This document shows positions 43,787-52,264 of a stretch of DNA of 64,000 nt, piece after piece. The notes beneath the pieces were generated by a model. The model was not told where the DNA came from, ran no database searches, and was given only the letters and a program-made list of their open reading frames with translations. Source of the stretch: Paludibaculum fermentans (lineage in GTDB: Bacteria > Acidobacteriota > Terriglobia > Bryobacterales > Bryobacteraceae); assembly GCF_015277775.1 (NCBI RefSeq), contig NZ_CP063849.1:8509501-8573500 (forward strand), given 5' to 3'. The number at the start of each line of letters is the position of its first letter. Within the stretch, counting starts at the first letter, position 1. A program made the translations under genes and the position numbers.

Positions 43787-44407
43787 ATGCCATTCTTCGA
43801 ATCCCCGTTTACCCGCCGCACCCTGCTGCTGGGGGGCTGCGCCGCGGCTGTGTTGCTACTGGCTACTCCGTTCGTCGCCCGAGCCTTTGTGGTGCCGGGC
43901 GCTTCCATGGAATCCACGATTCTCGTGGGTGACCACCTGATTGTCGGGCGGCTGCACTCTCCGCCAAGGCTGGGTGACCTGGTCTCGTTCCACCCGCCAC
44001 AGAGTCCGGAACAGAGCTTCATCAAGCGCGTTGCCGGTTTGCCCGGCGACCGGCTTCACTTTGTGAACAAGGTACTCTTCCGCAACGGCGAGGCGGTGAA
44101 CGAGCCTTATGTGCAGCACAGCACATCCTTCGTCGACCCATACCGGGACAACTTCCCCTCCGAGCCGAACTTCCCGCTGCCCGATTCAGGGAAGAAGATG
44201 CTGGCGGAGCATCTCGTGAACGGGGAGATCGTGGTTCCGGCCGGCTGCTATTTCGTGTTGGGCGACAACAGAGACAACTCGCTCGACAGCCGGTATTGGG
44301 GGTTTGTCTCCGAGACGGCGCTGCAGGGGACGCCGCTGATGGTGTACTGGTCGAAGGATCCTAACGGCGGCACGCGCTGGTCGCGAACCTTCCAACCGCT
44401 AAAATAA
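43787..44407 (+). CDS. lepB: signal peptidase I
   Basis: The 206-residue protein has one membrane segment (about 12-32). The nucleophile Ser40 lies in VPGASMESTI, the general base Lys80 in FIKRVAGLPGD, and box E is GDNRDNSLDSRYWG. It removes signal peptides outside the inner membrane, serving the many exported enzymes here. A single N-terminal TM and the small size place it with Gram-positive-like type I peptidases. It is convergent with the membrane gene 44419, only 11 nt away. Confidence 0.95.
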   Translation: MPFFESPFTRRTLLLGGCAAAVLLLATPFVARAFVVPGASMESTILVGDHLIVGRLHSPPRLGDLVSFHPPQSPEQSFIKRVAGLPGDRLHFVNKVLFRNGEAVNEPYVQHSTSFVDPYRDNFPSEPNFPLPDSGKKMLAEHLVNGEIVVPAGCYFVLGDNRDNSLDSRYWGFVSETALQGTPLMVYWSKDPNGGTRWSRTFQPLK

Positions 44408-44418
44408 CCGCCTGCCGG

Positions 44419-44934
44419 TCAGATGAGCAGGCCGGCCAACGCAAGCAGGGCTGCGGCCGTGGAGGCGCCCCACCTGCCTGTGTAAGGGAGAAGGGCCAGT
44501 CCGGCCGCCAGGACGACGGCGGCGACAATGAGTTCGACACCCAGGACATGGGCGCTGGCGGACTGCAGGAGGCGAATGCCGGCGAACACTCCGGTGACCA
44601 GGGCTCCCACCGCCACGGCCGCCCATTTTCCGTTGATCCGCCACAGGCAGGCTGCCGAGGCTGCGACCTGCATGCTGAACGGGAAGAACAGACGGCGGTC
44701 GCCAGTCCAATGGAACAGGGCCAGCCAGAAGAGTCCGCCGGCAGCGGCCTGCAGCATCGCCCAGCCGCCGGATTCCCTGGTGCGCAACGTCACAACCAGA
44801 ATGGCGGCCATCAGGGCCCACGGCCAGCCGCCCAAAAATGCAGCGGAGGTCAGCAGGGCCACGGCGGCAAGATTTGACGGGAGCGTGCCCTGGAAGGGTT
44901 CCCCTTGGGCCGGCAGTTCGATTGAAAGGGCCAT
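44419..44934 (-). CDS. hypothetical membrane protein
   Basis: The 171-residue protein contains five or six hydrophobic segments: AVALLTSAAFLGGWPWALMA, LQAAAGGLFWLALFHW, FSMQVAASAACLW, AVAVGALVTGVFAGIRLL and VIVAAVVLAAGLALL-type stretches. Length, composition and codon use look genuine, but no family was recognised. It is convergent with lepB and divergent from the ACT-domain gene. Confidence 0.62.
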   Translation of the reverse strand: MALSIELPAQGEPFQGTLPSNLAAVALLTSAAFLGGWPWALMAAILVVTLRTRESGGWAMLQAAAGGLFWLALFHWTGDRRLFFPFSMQVAASAACLWRINGKWAAVAVGALVTGVFAGIRLLQSASAHVLGVELIVAAVVLAAGLALLPYTGRWGASTAAALLALAGLLI

Positions 44935-45008
44935 CCGACCTATGATTCCCAGGCGAGGCCGGTGGATGGATTAAATGTTGAGTCCCGAGCTCTGGTAGGC
45001 TCCAGGGG

Positions 45009-45395
45009 ATGGGCCATCGATTGCAGTTCCGGCAGCTGAAGGGTAGTTGGGCGGTTTGCCGGCTGGGTGCCGAGGACGCGATTCCGGATTGGGCGGGGCG
45101 TGGGCCGTTTGTTTCCATCACGCGAACTCCCGAGGAGTTGTCGGTGGTCTGCCCGGCGGATCAGGCGCCGGATGGGATCCGCGCTCAAGCTGGTTGGGCG
45201 TGCCTGCAACTGGCGGGGCCTTTCGATTTCGCACTGACCGGGATCCTGGCGTCATTTCTGCAGCCCCTGGCGGAGGCGGCGGTGCCGATCTTCGCGCTGT
45301 CGACCTTCGACACCGATTGGGTGCTGATCCCGGAGCCGCATCTGGCGCGGGCGCTGGACGCGCTACGCGCCGCCGGACATGACCTGATCGTTTAG
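45009..45395 (+). CDS. ACT-domain protein (ACT_7/CASTOR-like)
   Basis: The 128-residue cytoplasmic protein has the tandem-ACT layout seen in small ACT_7 proteins: SWAVCRLGAEDAIPDWA, then WACLQLAGPFDFALTGILAS, PLAEAAVPIFALSTFDTDWVLIPE, and AALRAAGHDLIV-like ending. ACT domains bind amino acids allosterically; this stand-alone form has no catalytic domain and its ligand is unknown. Its stop overlaps the convergent GH43-like gene by four bases. Confidence 0.85.
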   Translation: MGHRLQFRQLKGSWAVCRLGAEDAIPDWAGRGPFVSITRTPEELSVVCPADQAPDGIRAQAGWACLQLAGPFDFALTGILASFLQPLAEAAVPIFALSTFDTDWVLIPEPHLARALDALRAAGHDLIV

Positions 45396-46423
45396 CGGCC
45401 GGCGGGCGGCGCCAGCCAGACGTGGACTGGTTCGTCGCGGTCGCAGGTCAGTTGTCCATCCTTCAATTTCAGTTCGGCCATCTGCAGGAGCGTGTGGCGG
45501 CCGGAGTTGGGCACGGAGGGATCCGCGTCGGCCCCGCTCTGATGCGTGAAGTAGATGATGTAGGCCCGGTCTCCGCTGACGACGACATCGGCATGCTGGC
45601 CTTTTTCGCGGTCTGTCGGCAGCTTGCCGCCGTCACGCAGGATAGGTTCCGCCTGGGCCGTCCACTTGTTGGTATCCGGCGACGAGTAGACCGCGATGCC
45701 CTTCCACATGTCGGTGATCATCCAGTAGCGGCCCTGCCAGAGGAAGACTTTGGCGCCTTCGCCGGCACGGTCGTCGACGGCGACGCCGCCCGGGTTCCAC
45801 TGGTTCAGGTCCGGGCTGTCGGCGTAGTAGATATGGCTCTTGTCCCGTTCGTTCTTGTACCAGAGCCGCCACTGGCCGTTCTTCAGCCGGATGACGGTGG
45901 CGTCGATCACGCGGTCTGACGCCAGGGGCAGTTTGACGCCATGGCTCCAGTGCAGCAGGTCGGTGCTGGTGAGATGGACGATGTCGCGCGGCGCGTTCCA
46001 GTCGGGAAACGTGCCCGGTACCACGGAGAGGAACATGTGATAGACCTTGCCGTCGTCAATGACATCGGGCGCCCAGAGCGAGTAATCCGGCTTGCCGTAG
46101 TCGATGTCGGCCACGCCGCGGTACTTCCAACTCGCTCCGTTGTCGATGGATTCCGCGATGCCGATGCGGGTGCCATGCACCCAGGCCACGCCCGGCAGAT
46201 CGGGCACGTTGGCGCGACGGTTGGTGTAGAGCATGAACCAGCGCTTCTCGGCGCGGTTCCAGACGAGCACGGAATCGGCGGCGCCGTCGTGGACGGGGTC
46301 GCGGAAGAGTGGCTTGGCGGCGATCTTGCCCTGTTGCGCTTTCACTGGCGTAGTGAGGCAGCAGGCGGCGCCCAGCACCAGCAACAGGGACTTCGTGAGA
46401 CGAGGAAACAGCAGTGCGTTCAC
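45392..46423 (-). CDS. secreted GH43-like five-bladed propeller protein
   Basis: The 343-residue protein has a signal peptide (TKSLLLVLGAACCLTTPVKAQ) and a GH43-like beta propeller: KPLFRDPVHDGAADSVLV, YSLWAPDVIDDGKVYHMFLS, DRVIDATVIRLKNGQWRLWYKN and HADVVVSGDRAYIIYFTH. The catalytic residues of GH43 (three acids) plausibly lie in DPVHDG, DAT and the downstream E-containing loop, but this was not proved. It may act on arabinan or xylan chains. Start is GTG 46423, the only one in front of the signal peptide. It is divergent from the metallophosphoesterase gene. Confidence 0.8.
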   Translation of the reverse strand: MNALLFPRLTKSLLLVLGAACCLTTPVKAQQGKIAAKPLFRDPVHDGAADSVLVWNRAEKRWFMLYTNRRANVPDLPGVAWVHGTRIGIAESIDNGASWKYRGVADIDYGKPDYSLWAPDVIDDGKVYHMFLSVVPGTFPDWNAPRDIVHLTSTDLLHWSHGVKLPLASDRVIDATVIRLKNGQWRLWYKNERDKSHIYYADSPDLNQWNPGGVAVDDRAGEGAKVFLWQGRYWMITDMWKGIAVYSSPDTNKWTAQAEPILRDGGKLPTDREKGQHADVVVSGDRAYIIYFTHQSGADADPSVPNSGRHTLLQMAELKLKDGQLTCDRDEPVHVWLAPPAGR

Positions 46424-46492
46424 GCCGACTATCGTACTCCGTCCCGTTGGACGGTCTCGCGGGCGGCGGCGCGAAGGGGCGAAACTGGAAGG

Positions 46493-47386
46493 ATGCACGG
46501 ATTCGCTCTGTTCCTTGGCGTCGCGATGCTCGCACAGGTCCCTGTATCGGCCCAGCAGCCCCTGTTCTCCTTTGGGGCGATCGCGGATGTGCAGTATGCC
46601 GACAAGGATGACGCGATCGGCCGGCAGTATCGCGTGTCGACGGCGAAGTTGGCGGCGTGCGCGAACCTGTTGAATCGGGAGAGGCTGGAGTTTGTGGTGC
46701 ACCTCGGCGACCTGATCGATGAGGGCGCGGGCAACCTGGAGGTGATTCGGAAGGTCTATGGGCAGATCCAGGCGCCGCGGTATTACGTGCTGGGCAACCA
46801 TGACTTCACGGCCGGGCGCTCCACGTTGATGTCCGTCCTGGGACTGAACAGGCCTTACTACGACTTCTCAGTAAAGGGATGGACCTTCGTTGTCCTGGAT
46901 GGCATGAACGAGAGCGTGGCGGGCGGCTGGCCGGAGGCGGATCCGCATGCGCAGGCCGGGCGGGCCACATTGGATGCCTTGAAGAAAGCCGGCCTTTCCA
47001 ACGCCCAGTCCTGGAATGGAGCCGTGGGTCCGGCACAGAGGAGATGGCTGCAGGAGACGCTTGCCCGCGCAGCCGGTCAGGGCAACCGCGTCATCGTCTT
47101 CAGTCACTTCCCGGTGCTGGCCGCCTCGTGCCGGCCGGAGCACCTGCTGTGGGATCACGAGGAGGTCCTGCGGATTCTCGAAGCCAGCTCCGCCACAGCA
47201 GCCTACCTGAACGGACACGACCATAAGGGCGGGGCGGCGTTGCATTCGGGCATCCCCTACGTCACGTTGCCCGGCATGGTGGAGCATGCGGTGAACGAGA
47301 GTTGCCAGGTGGTGGACGTGTATCCGGACGGGCTGGTGGTCCGCCAGGCGGGCGCGGGATCGGGCCGCTCCTTCCCGTTGCGCTAG
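46493..47386 (+). CDS. secreted calcineurin-like metallophosphoesterase
   Basis: The 297-residue protein has a signal peptide (LFLGVAMLAQVPVSAQ). It then shows the dimetal motifs of the family: GAIADVQYAD, FVVHLGDLIDEG, YVLGNHDFTAGRS, VIVFSHFPVL and LNGHDHKGG. The layout resembles ADPRibase-Mn/UshA-like phosphatases that cleave phosphoesters outside the cytoplasm. GGAAGG just before ATG 46493 decides the start. The stop overlaps the convergent P-II gene by four bases. Confidence 0.92.
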   Translation: MHGFALFLGVAMLAQVPVSAQQPLFSFGAIADVQYADKDDAIGRQYRVSTAKLAACANLLNRERLEFVVHLGDLIDEGAGNLEVIRKVYGQIQAPRYYVLGNHDFTAGRSTLMSVLGLNRPYYDFSVKGWTFVVLDGMNESVAGGWPEADPHAQAGRATLDALKKAGLSNAQSWNGAVGPAQRRWLQETLARAAGQGNRVIVFSHFPVLAASCRPEHLLWDHEEVLRILEASSATAAYLNGHDHKGGAALHSGIPYVTLPGMVEHAVNESCQVVDVYPDGLVVRQAGAGSGRSFPLR

Positions 47387-47721
47387 ACGAGCGAGTATTG
47401 GAGGTGCTCGCCCCGGCCGATGCGGACCGCGTCGGCGACCTCATAGATTAGGATGATCCCGTCGTCTCCGAGTCCGGTGCGCGCGACGCGGTTCAGCAGT
47501 TCCACCACATCATCGGCACGTTCGTGGGAAACGAGCATCTCCAGGCGCACTCTTGGGGTACTGGCCCGATATTCGGCTCCGCGGTAGAAGGCCCGGGGCC
47601 CGTCGGGGCCGCCGTGGTCCATGATCTGGGACATCATCACACCCACGATGCCCTGTTGCTCCAGCGCCGCCTGGACGTCGTCGAGCCTGGCCGGATGGAT
47701 GTTCGCCTCGATCTTCAGCAT
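47383..47721 (-). CDS. P-II family nitrogen regulatory protein-like
   Basis: The 112-residue protein has the P-II fold order. The T-loop carries RGAEY with tyrosine at residue 51, exactly the usual uridylylation position. The B-loop is GLGDDGIILIYEVADAVRIGRGE, close to the family GDGKIFV-x5-AIRIRTGE. The T-loop flanks (GGPDGPRAFY) differ from classical GlnB/GlnK. No amtB, glnA or glnE lies nearby, so its target is unknown. It is convergent with the phosphoesterase and divergent from the VOC gene. Confidence 0.87.
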   Translation of the reverse strand: MLKIEANIHPARLDDVQAALEQQGIVGVMMSQIMDHGGPDGPRAFYRGAEYRASTPRVRLEMLVSHERADDVVELLNRVARTGLGDDGIILIYEVADAVRIGRGEHLQYSLV

Positions 47722-47782
47722 GAGTTGGAATTGCCTCCCAACCCGAGACTATTCTGAACTCCGTAAGGAAGTCATGACCGGG

Positions 47783-47839
47783 GCATAAAGAGAGCATAAA
47801 GCCGCCGCTGGGGCCGCCGGGCGGGAAAATTCCTACAAT
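47783..47839 (+). promoter_or_regulatory. promoter region of the VOC gene with an 11-nt-spaced direct repeat
   Basis: GCATAAAG occurs twice (47783-47790 and 47794-47801), one helical turn apart. A TACAAT -10 (47834-47839, CTACAAT core) follows. The ATG is 68 nt further on. The repeat could be an activator site; no factor is known. Confidence 0.35.
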
Positions 47840-47907
47840 CCGTCCGCAGCCGCCGGAGACTACACTGAAGCCATCAAGGCCGAATCCGTCTGGGAAAGAG
47901 AGTCACC

Positions 47908-48372
47908 ATGAGCGAGCAGCCCGTGCAGCAGAACGTTGTCATCAAAGACGTCCGCCCATACCTCCGCCTGCGGCGCGCGGCGGAGGCGATTGATTTCTAT
48001 ATCAGGGCGTTTGGAGCGGAGGAGGTCCTGCGGCTGACCGAGCCGGGGGGCCGCATCGGCCATGCCGAGATCAGGATCGGACCGGCGACTGTCTACCTGG
48101 CCGACGAGTATCCTGAGTTCGGCATTCGCGGACCCGAGTCGCTGGGCGGAGCGACGAGTGCCCTCCAGTTGGATGTCGATCAGGTCGACGCCCTGGTGGA
48201 GCGGGCCAGCCAGGCGGGCGCGACCATTGTGCGGCCGCCCGGGGATGAGTTCTACGGGCAGCGCGCCGCTGTTGTGCGCGATCCCTTTGGACATGAGTGG
48301 ATGTTCGCCCAAACGATTGAGGCCGTTTCGCCGGAGGAGATGCAGCGCCGCTTCGAAGCGCTGCTCGAGTAG
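47908..48372 (+). CDS. VOC superfamily (PhnB/glyoxalase-like) protein
   Basis: The 154-residue protein shows two betaalphabetabetabeta modules of the VOC fold: PYLRLRRAAEAIDFYIRAFGAEEV, then ATVYLADEYPEF, and LDVDQVDALVERASQAGATIVRPPGDEFYGQRAAVVRDPFGHEWMFAQ. It resembles PhnB/YdfC-like metal-dependent or antibiotic-resistance relatives; substrate is unknown. AGAGAG precedes the ATG. Confidence 0.88.
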   Translation: MSEQPVQQNVVIKDVRPYLRLRRAAEAIDFYIRAFGAEEVLRLTEPGGRIGHAEIRIGPATVYLADEYPEFGIRGPESLGGATSALQLDVDQVDALVERASQAGATIVRPPGDEFYGQRAAVVRDPFGHEWMFAQTIEAVSPEEMQRRFEALLE

Positions 48373-48570
48373 TCCGCGGTACACTGCGCTGTCAGGCAAA
48401 ATACGTCCGCCCTGTAACCTTTCGATAGCAGAACGCGCATCCTGTTAGTGTGCGATGGGATCCGGTCCTGGTTCGGTCCTCGGCAGCGCGATGGATCGGG
48501 CCAGTCAGGGGATGCCCGCGCAGGTATGCATTTCGAAACAGCTCATACCAATCGAGAAGGGAATATTAAA

Positions 48571-49662
48571 TTGCAGAACAGACCTACTCAAGGGACCGGA
48601 CGGCGGACCTTTCTCCAGACCGCAACGGCCGGTGTTGCGCTCGCCGGCTCAGTCAACGCAGGGCCTGGGACAGGCGTCGCGCGCGCTCTTACTGAGAAGG
48701 AAAAGCTCGCACGGCTGGCCTCCAACACCTGGCCGCTTAGAACTCTCTTCAAATCCCGGCCCACGTCCCGGCCGGTTGGTCCGGAGGTGGAAGCCTTCCG
48801 GAAGAAATACGGGCAGATCACGATGCTCGACTTCCCGCAGTTCACGAAGGACACGTTCCCCGGCGTCTGGCACATGGATCTGTGGTCGTCGCTGTTTGGC
48901 GATGTCACGGACCAGAGCATGTACGTCGGCTCCACGGTGATGATGGGCGAGAACAAGCGCACCGTCTACGAGTTCGACCCCTCTACGCCGTCGTCCAAGA
49001 AGTGGCTCACCACGCTGGCGGGCAAGATGGCCGCGGGCGGTGTGCTTTGCCACCACATCTCCAACAATGCCCCGCGCGACATCTGCGATCTCGATCCCGA
49101 GAAGCGCAAAGCCGGCATCGACGTGGCGAAGAAGTGGCTGGATGGCGCGGCCATTCTCGGCGCCAAGACGATGCGTGTCAATACCGGCGGGCCGCGGATC
49201 GCGCCCAGCGCCGTGGCCACGTCCGACTACCCGCGCAACGACGAAGTGGTGAAGTACCTCAGCAACGCGATTGAGTCCTTCAAGGAGATGGCCGACTACG
49301 GGCAGAAGGTCGGCGTCAAGGTCACCATCGAGAACCACTGGGGCCTCAGCGCCAATCCGCTGCACGTGCGGATCATCCTCGACGAAGTGAATCATCCCTT
49401 CTGCGAAGCCTCGCCGGACTTCTGCAACTGGGAGCACGAGTACATGCTGTATCACGCGCTGGACGATCTTGCTCCTTACGCGCACTCCACGGTGCATGCC
49501 AAGACCTGGAGCCGCTGGAAGGAAGTGGATGTGCAACGGTGTGTGCGCATCATGACAGCCAACAAGTTCCAGGGGATCTTCGCGCTTGAGTACGAAGAGG
49601 GTCCGTGGGATGGCGTCGACGGCGCCCGCTACCTGATGAAGGAAGTACTGGCCGCCCTCTAG
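48571..49662 (+). CDS. Tat-exported sugar phosphate isomerase/epimerase-like protein
   Basis: The 363-residue protein has a twin-arginine signal (TGRRTFLQTATAGVALAG) followed by a xylose-isomerase-like TIM barrel: KLARLASNTWPLRTLFK, MLDFPQFTKDTFPGVWHMDLW, VLCHHISNNAPR, TMRVNTGGPR, VKVTIENHWGLSANP and FALEYEEGPWDGVDGARYLM. The substrate is unknown. Start TTG 48571 is preferred because AGAAGGGA lies nine bases upstream and the Tat signal is then close to the start; ATG 48526 is the alternative. It ends in a strong shared terminator with the next gene. Confidence 0.88.
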   Translation: MQNRPTQGTGRRTFLQTATAGVALAGSVNAGPGTGVARALTEKEKLARLASNTWPLRTLFKSRPTSRPVGPEVEAFRKKYGQITMLDFPQFTKDTFPGVWHMDLWSSLFGDVTDQSMYVGSTVMMGENKRTVYEFDPSTPSSKKWLTTLAGKMAAGGVLCHHISNNAPRDICDLDPEKRKAGIDVAKKWLDGAAILGAKTMRVNTGGPRIAPSAVATSDYPRNDEVVKYLSNAIESFKEMADYGQKVGVKVTIENHWGLSANPLHVRIILDEVNHPFCEASPDFCNWEHEYMLYHALDDLAPYAHSTVHAKTWSRWKEVDVQRCVRIMTANKFQGIFALEYEEGPWDGVDGARYLMKEVLAAL

Positions 49663-49673
49663 TAGTTGGACTT

Positions 49674-49714
49674 CACAAATGCCGGCAGGCGCAATCCGTC
49701 TGCCGGCATTTGTG
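49674..49714. terminator. bidirectional terminator, perfect 15-bp inverted repeat
   Basis: The arms CACAAATGCCGGCAG (49674-49688) and its exact reverse complement (49700-49714) enclose an 11-nt loop. The A/T-rich outer ends supply a weak T-run for both directions. It sits between the convergent isomerase-like gene (stop 49662) and GlcG-like gene (stop 49727). Confidence 0.7.
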
Positions 49715-49726
49715 CGTCTGGTGGAC

Positions 49727-50605
49727 TTACGGCCGCACAGGCGGCAGGGTACTGGACCCGCTGGTATTCAGACACGAGGGATGGCCGAAGCCGCTGGCGC
49801 TGTTGCCCGTGCCGCCATTGGGATTGGCGGTGATGTCGAAGATGATGTTGTCGGGATGCGTGGGATCGGCGTTGAACAGGCTGGCCGGTCCGGGTACGGC
49901 GGGCACGGCTCCGTTCACCGCCATGTGGTCGAGTTTGAGGAGGTTGCGCACCCTCCACGCGATGTTGTGGTCGGCGCACGAGGTGTCTCCGCTGACGCCG
50001 ACGCCGCCGATGATCCTGTGACCCTCGGCATAGAGGGCCAGTCCTCCGCCGAACACGTTCACGCCGCCGATCGTGTTGCCCACCATGGGGTCGTTGGACG
50101 TGCCATTCTTGGAAGCCGGGCCTTTGTAAGCGACGGAGGTGTCCACCGGGTTGCTGTGTTGCAGGCCATACAGGCTGCCACCCGGTTGCACGGCGGAGTA
50201 GAGGTTGGCCGTGGAGAGAGCCAGGCCGCCCACTTGCCCCGAGCCGTTGTCGTTCGACGACGCGTCGAGGCTGAAGGCGTTCGCGGCATTCGCCTTTTGC
50301 GCCGAGATGACACGGCTGCCGGGCCACTGCGCGCCGCGATTTTCTCCCGAGAAGGCCACGGCGCAGACCACGCCGTCGCGGTTCACGAGGGTGGCCCACA
50401 TCTGATTGTTGAGGCCGCTGGTTTCAGTGGCCGTGGCGGAGGCCAGCGCGCTCTTCAACTCCGCATAGCCCGGCAGACGCGAGCACTCGGAGTTGTTGTT
50501 GCCATTGCCGGGAGAGTCGTCGAACGCAGCTCCCATGGCAATGAAAGAAAAGGTGAAAAGCAGGCAGAGTGTCAGGCTCTTTGCCGGACCCCAGGGTCGA
50601 ATCAT
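49727..50605 (-). CDS. secreted GlcG/HbpS-like (DUF336) protein
   Basis: The 292-residue protein has a signal peptide (SLTLCLLFTFSFIAMGA). The body matches the heme-binding GlcG/HbpS fold: WATLVNRDGVVCAVAFSG, AQKANAANAFSLD, GGVNVFGGGLALYAEGHRIIGGVGVSGDTSCADHNIAWRVR. The C-terminal 70 residues (LLKLDHMAVNG to SSTLPPVRP) are an Asn/Gly/Pro-rich extension beyond the usual 140-residue domain. It probably binds heme or a small molecule outside the cell. A long leader with a hairpin precedes it (50606-50759). Confidence 0.82.
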   Translation of the reverse strand: MIRPWGPAKSLTLCLLFTFSFIAMGAAFDDSPGNGNNNSECSRLPGYAELKSALASATATETSGLNNQMWATLVNRDGVVCAVAFSGENRGAQWPGSRVISAQKANAANAFSLDASSNDNGSGQVGGLALSTANLYSAVQPGGSLYGLQHSNPVDTSVAYKGPASKNGTSNDPMVGNTIGGVNVFGGGLALYAEGHRIIGGVGVSGDTSCADHNIAWRVRNLLKLDHMAVNGAVPAVPGPASLFNADPTHPDNIIFDITANPNGGTGNSASGFGHPSCLNTSGSSTLPPVRP

Positions 50606-50759
50606 GTTCGTCCTCCGAAACGAGATCTCTCCTGGCTACCGATGTCTTCGGATGCCAGGGACGTTCATGACCGGGCCTCCCTCCGCTGGCTTTGTTCCGC
50701 TCTTTGCCTGGCGGTTCGAAAGCCCCCGGAGCCAATTGAATATAACTCAATACAGATAA
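50606..50759 (-). promoter_or_regulatory. structured 5' leader of the GlcG-like gene
   Basis: The leader contains a strong hairpin (50631-50659: CCTGGC and GCCAGG with an inner CCGA/TCGG), a repeated GGCAAA...CAAAGCC pattern upstream, and GGAGGAC just before the ATG. It may be a riboswitch-like or attenuator leader; the class was not identified. Confidence 0.25.
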
Positions 50760-50793
50760 TCTGGGAAGAGAATCTTCTGTTCGCGGCCGTCGT

Positions 50794-51405
50794 CTATTCG
50801 CCGTTGCGCAGGTCCTTTAGCGGCTGGGGCGTGTAGGAAATCGAGCTGAAGCGTACCTCGCAGCCGTGCCCCATGGGCGATTGCACCAGGAAGCCGGCCT
50901 GCAGCGGCAGCGGCGCCAGGCCGAACGCCCGGACAAACTGCCACGGCCCTTCCGCGCTGGTGGCGTAGTGAAAGGCGTAGCCTCGTCCGATGCGGGCCAC
51001 GCGCAGGAATACGCGATTACCGTCGATCACCACGGAATTGCAGTCGTCCGAAGCGCCGCAGGTGACTACCGACACCACCATGGGCTGGCGTTGGGGCGAG
51101 TACTCGAAACAGAGCTTTGCCCAGTTCGAATCGTCCTGGTGGAGCAGCAGGACGCCGGCATCGAAGGTGCCTTCGAACTGGACCTCCACGCAGGCGCTGA
51201 GCATGAACTCCGCGTCCGGTTGGAACAGCAGCATGGCCGCATCCAGTTTGCGGGCGTCGCCGATTGGATCCAGGAACAGATCGGTGCCCGGTTGAGCCTG
51301 TCCTTGCAGTACATCCTCACTGGCCGTCCAAACATTGGGCACCGTGGAGTGAAGCGCCGCAGGCAGGCCCGGGAGCAGAATGGGTTCTTCGGTCAAAGTC
51401 ATCAC
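50794..51405 (-). CDS. DUF1349 family protein
   Basis: The 203-residue protein fits the DUF1349 concanavalin-like fold: SACVEVQFEGTFDAGVLLLHQDDSNWAKLCFEYS, GNRVFLRVARIGRGYAFHYATS and GFLVQSPMGHGCEVRFSSISY. Its function is unknown, perhaps sugar binding. It has no signal peptide and lies 24 nt downstream of the SDR gene 51430 on the same strand, so they are probably one operon. Confidence 0.83.
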   Translation of the reverse strand: MMTLTEEPILLPGLPAALHSTVPNVWTASEDVLQGQAQPGTDLFLDPIGDARKLDAAMLLFQPDAEFMLSACVEVQFEGTFDAGVLLLHQDDSNWAKLCFEYSPQRQPMVVSVVTCGASDDCNSVVIDGNRVFLRVARIGRGYAFHYATSAEGPWQFVRAFGLAPLPLQAGFLVQSPMGHGCEVRFSSISYTPQPLKDLRNGE

Positions 51406-51429
51406 CTCGTATTCAGGTTGCGGAAGCGG

Positions 51430-52200
51430 CTAGCGCGCTGTCCAGCCGCCATCGATCAACATCGTATGCCCGGTAATCATGGAGGCCGCGCCTGAGGCCA
51501 GGAAGACGACAGCGCCGGCCACCTCCATGGGTTCGCCAATGCGGTGCAGCGCGGCGATGCGTTCGACGACATCGGCCCGGAAGGCGTCGTCGGCCAGGAC
51601 TTCCGCATTGCCGGGTGTCGCGATGAACGTGGGCGCCACGGCGTTGACGCGAATCCCGTGTTTGCCCCACTCCACCGCCAGGCATCTGGTCATGTGCACC
51701 AGCGCGGCTTTCGTCATGCAGTAGACGGAAACTCCAGGCAGGGCCACGAAACCGGCCTGCGAGCTGAGCGTCACGATCGAGCCGCCCTGCTGCCGCATCA
51801 TCACCTGGGCGGCTGCCTGGCTGGCGAAGAAGGCGCTCTTTACGTTCAGGGAGAACTGCCGGTCGTACTCCGCCTCGGTCACGGCTTCAGCCGGATTCAC
51901 CTCGGCCATGCCCACGTTGTTGACCAGGATGTCCAGGCGGCCGAATTGCGCGGCGGCGGACTCCACTGCCTGGTGAATCTGTTGCAGCGACGACACATCC
52001 ATCTGGAGCCGCAGGGCCTTGCGGCCCATTGCTTCGATCTCCTCCGCCAAGCCTCCGTCGGACGAGGCATCGCGCAGGCCGAGGGCGACGTCGGCTCCGG
52101 CATGTGCCAGGGCCAGTGAAATGGCCCGGCCCAGGCCGCGCGCGGCGCCTGTCACCAGGGCGGTCCGGCCCGTCAGATCGAATCGTGGATACTCAGCCAT
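51430..52200 (-). CDS. SDR family oxidoreductase
   Basis: The 256-residue classical short-chain reductase has the NAD(P) motif [16 protein letters not shown], the NNVG structural motif ([10 protein letters not shown]), catalytic Ser in IVTLSSQAG and the YCMTK pair (Y-x-x-x-K), and [10 protein letters not shown] at the end. Substrate is unknown. ATG 52200 begins 64 nt from the divergent second SDR gene, and DUF1349 follows 24 nt after its stop. A ketone or sugar alcohol oxidoreductase is the most likely activity. Confidence 0.94.
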   Translation of the reverse strand: MAEYPRFDLTGRTALVTGAARGLGRAISLALAHAGADVALGLRDASSDGGLAEEIEAMGRKALRLQMDVSSLQQIHQAVESAAAQFGRLDILVNNVGMAEVNPAEAVTEAEYDRQFSLNVKSAFFASQAAAQVMMRQQGGSIVTLSSQAGFVALPGVSVYCMTKAALVHMTRCLAVEWGKHGIRVNAVAPTFIATPGNAEVLADDAFRADVVERIAALHRIGEPMEVAGAVVFLASGAASMITGHTMLIDGGWTAR

Positions 52201-52264
52201 CCCGACCAGCTTACCCGCTCCCGCATCCTGCCGGCCTGGGGTGATAGACAATGGAGCATTCGCC

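Noticed and set aside
47722-47780. A sigma-54 promoter before the P-II gene
   Set aside because: No GG-N10-GC core at the right spacing was found on the minus strand.
50606-50660. A cobalamin riboswitch B12 box
   Set aside because: AGCCAGGAGA matches only the first half of the box and the rest of the aptamer is missing.
50606-50760. A c-di-GMP-I (GEMM) riboswitch
   Set aside because: GGCAAA and CAAAGCC are present, but the loop between them is only about seven bases and cannot form the tetraloop stem needed, and the 3' GUUACCG part is absent.
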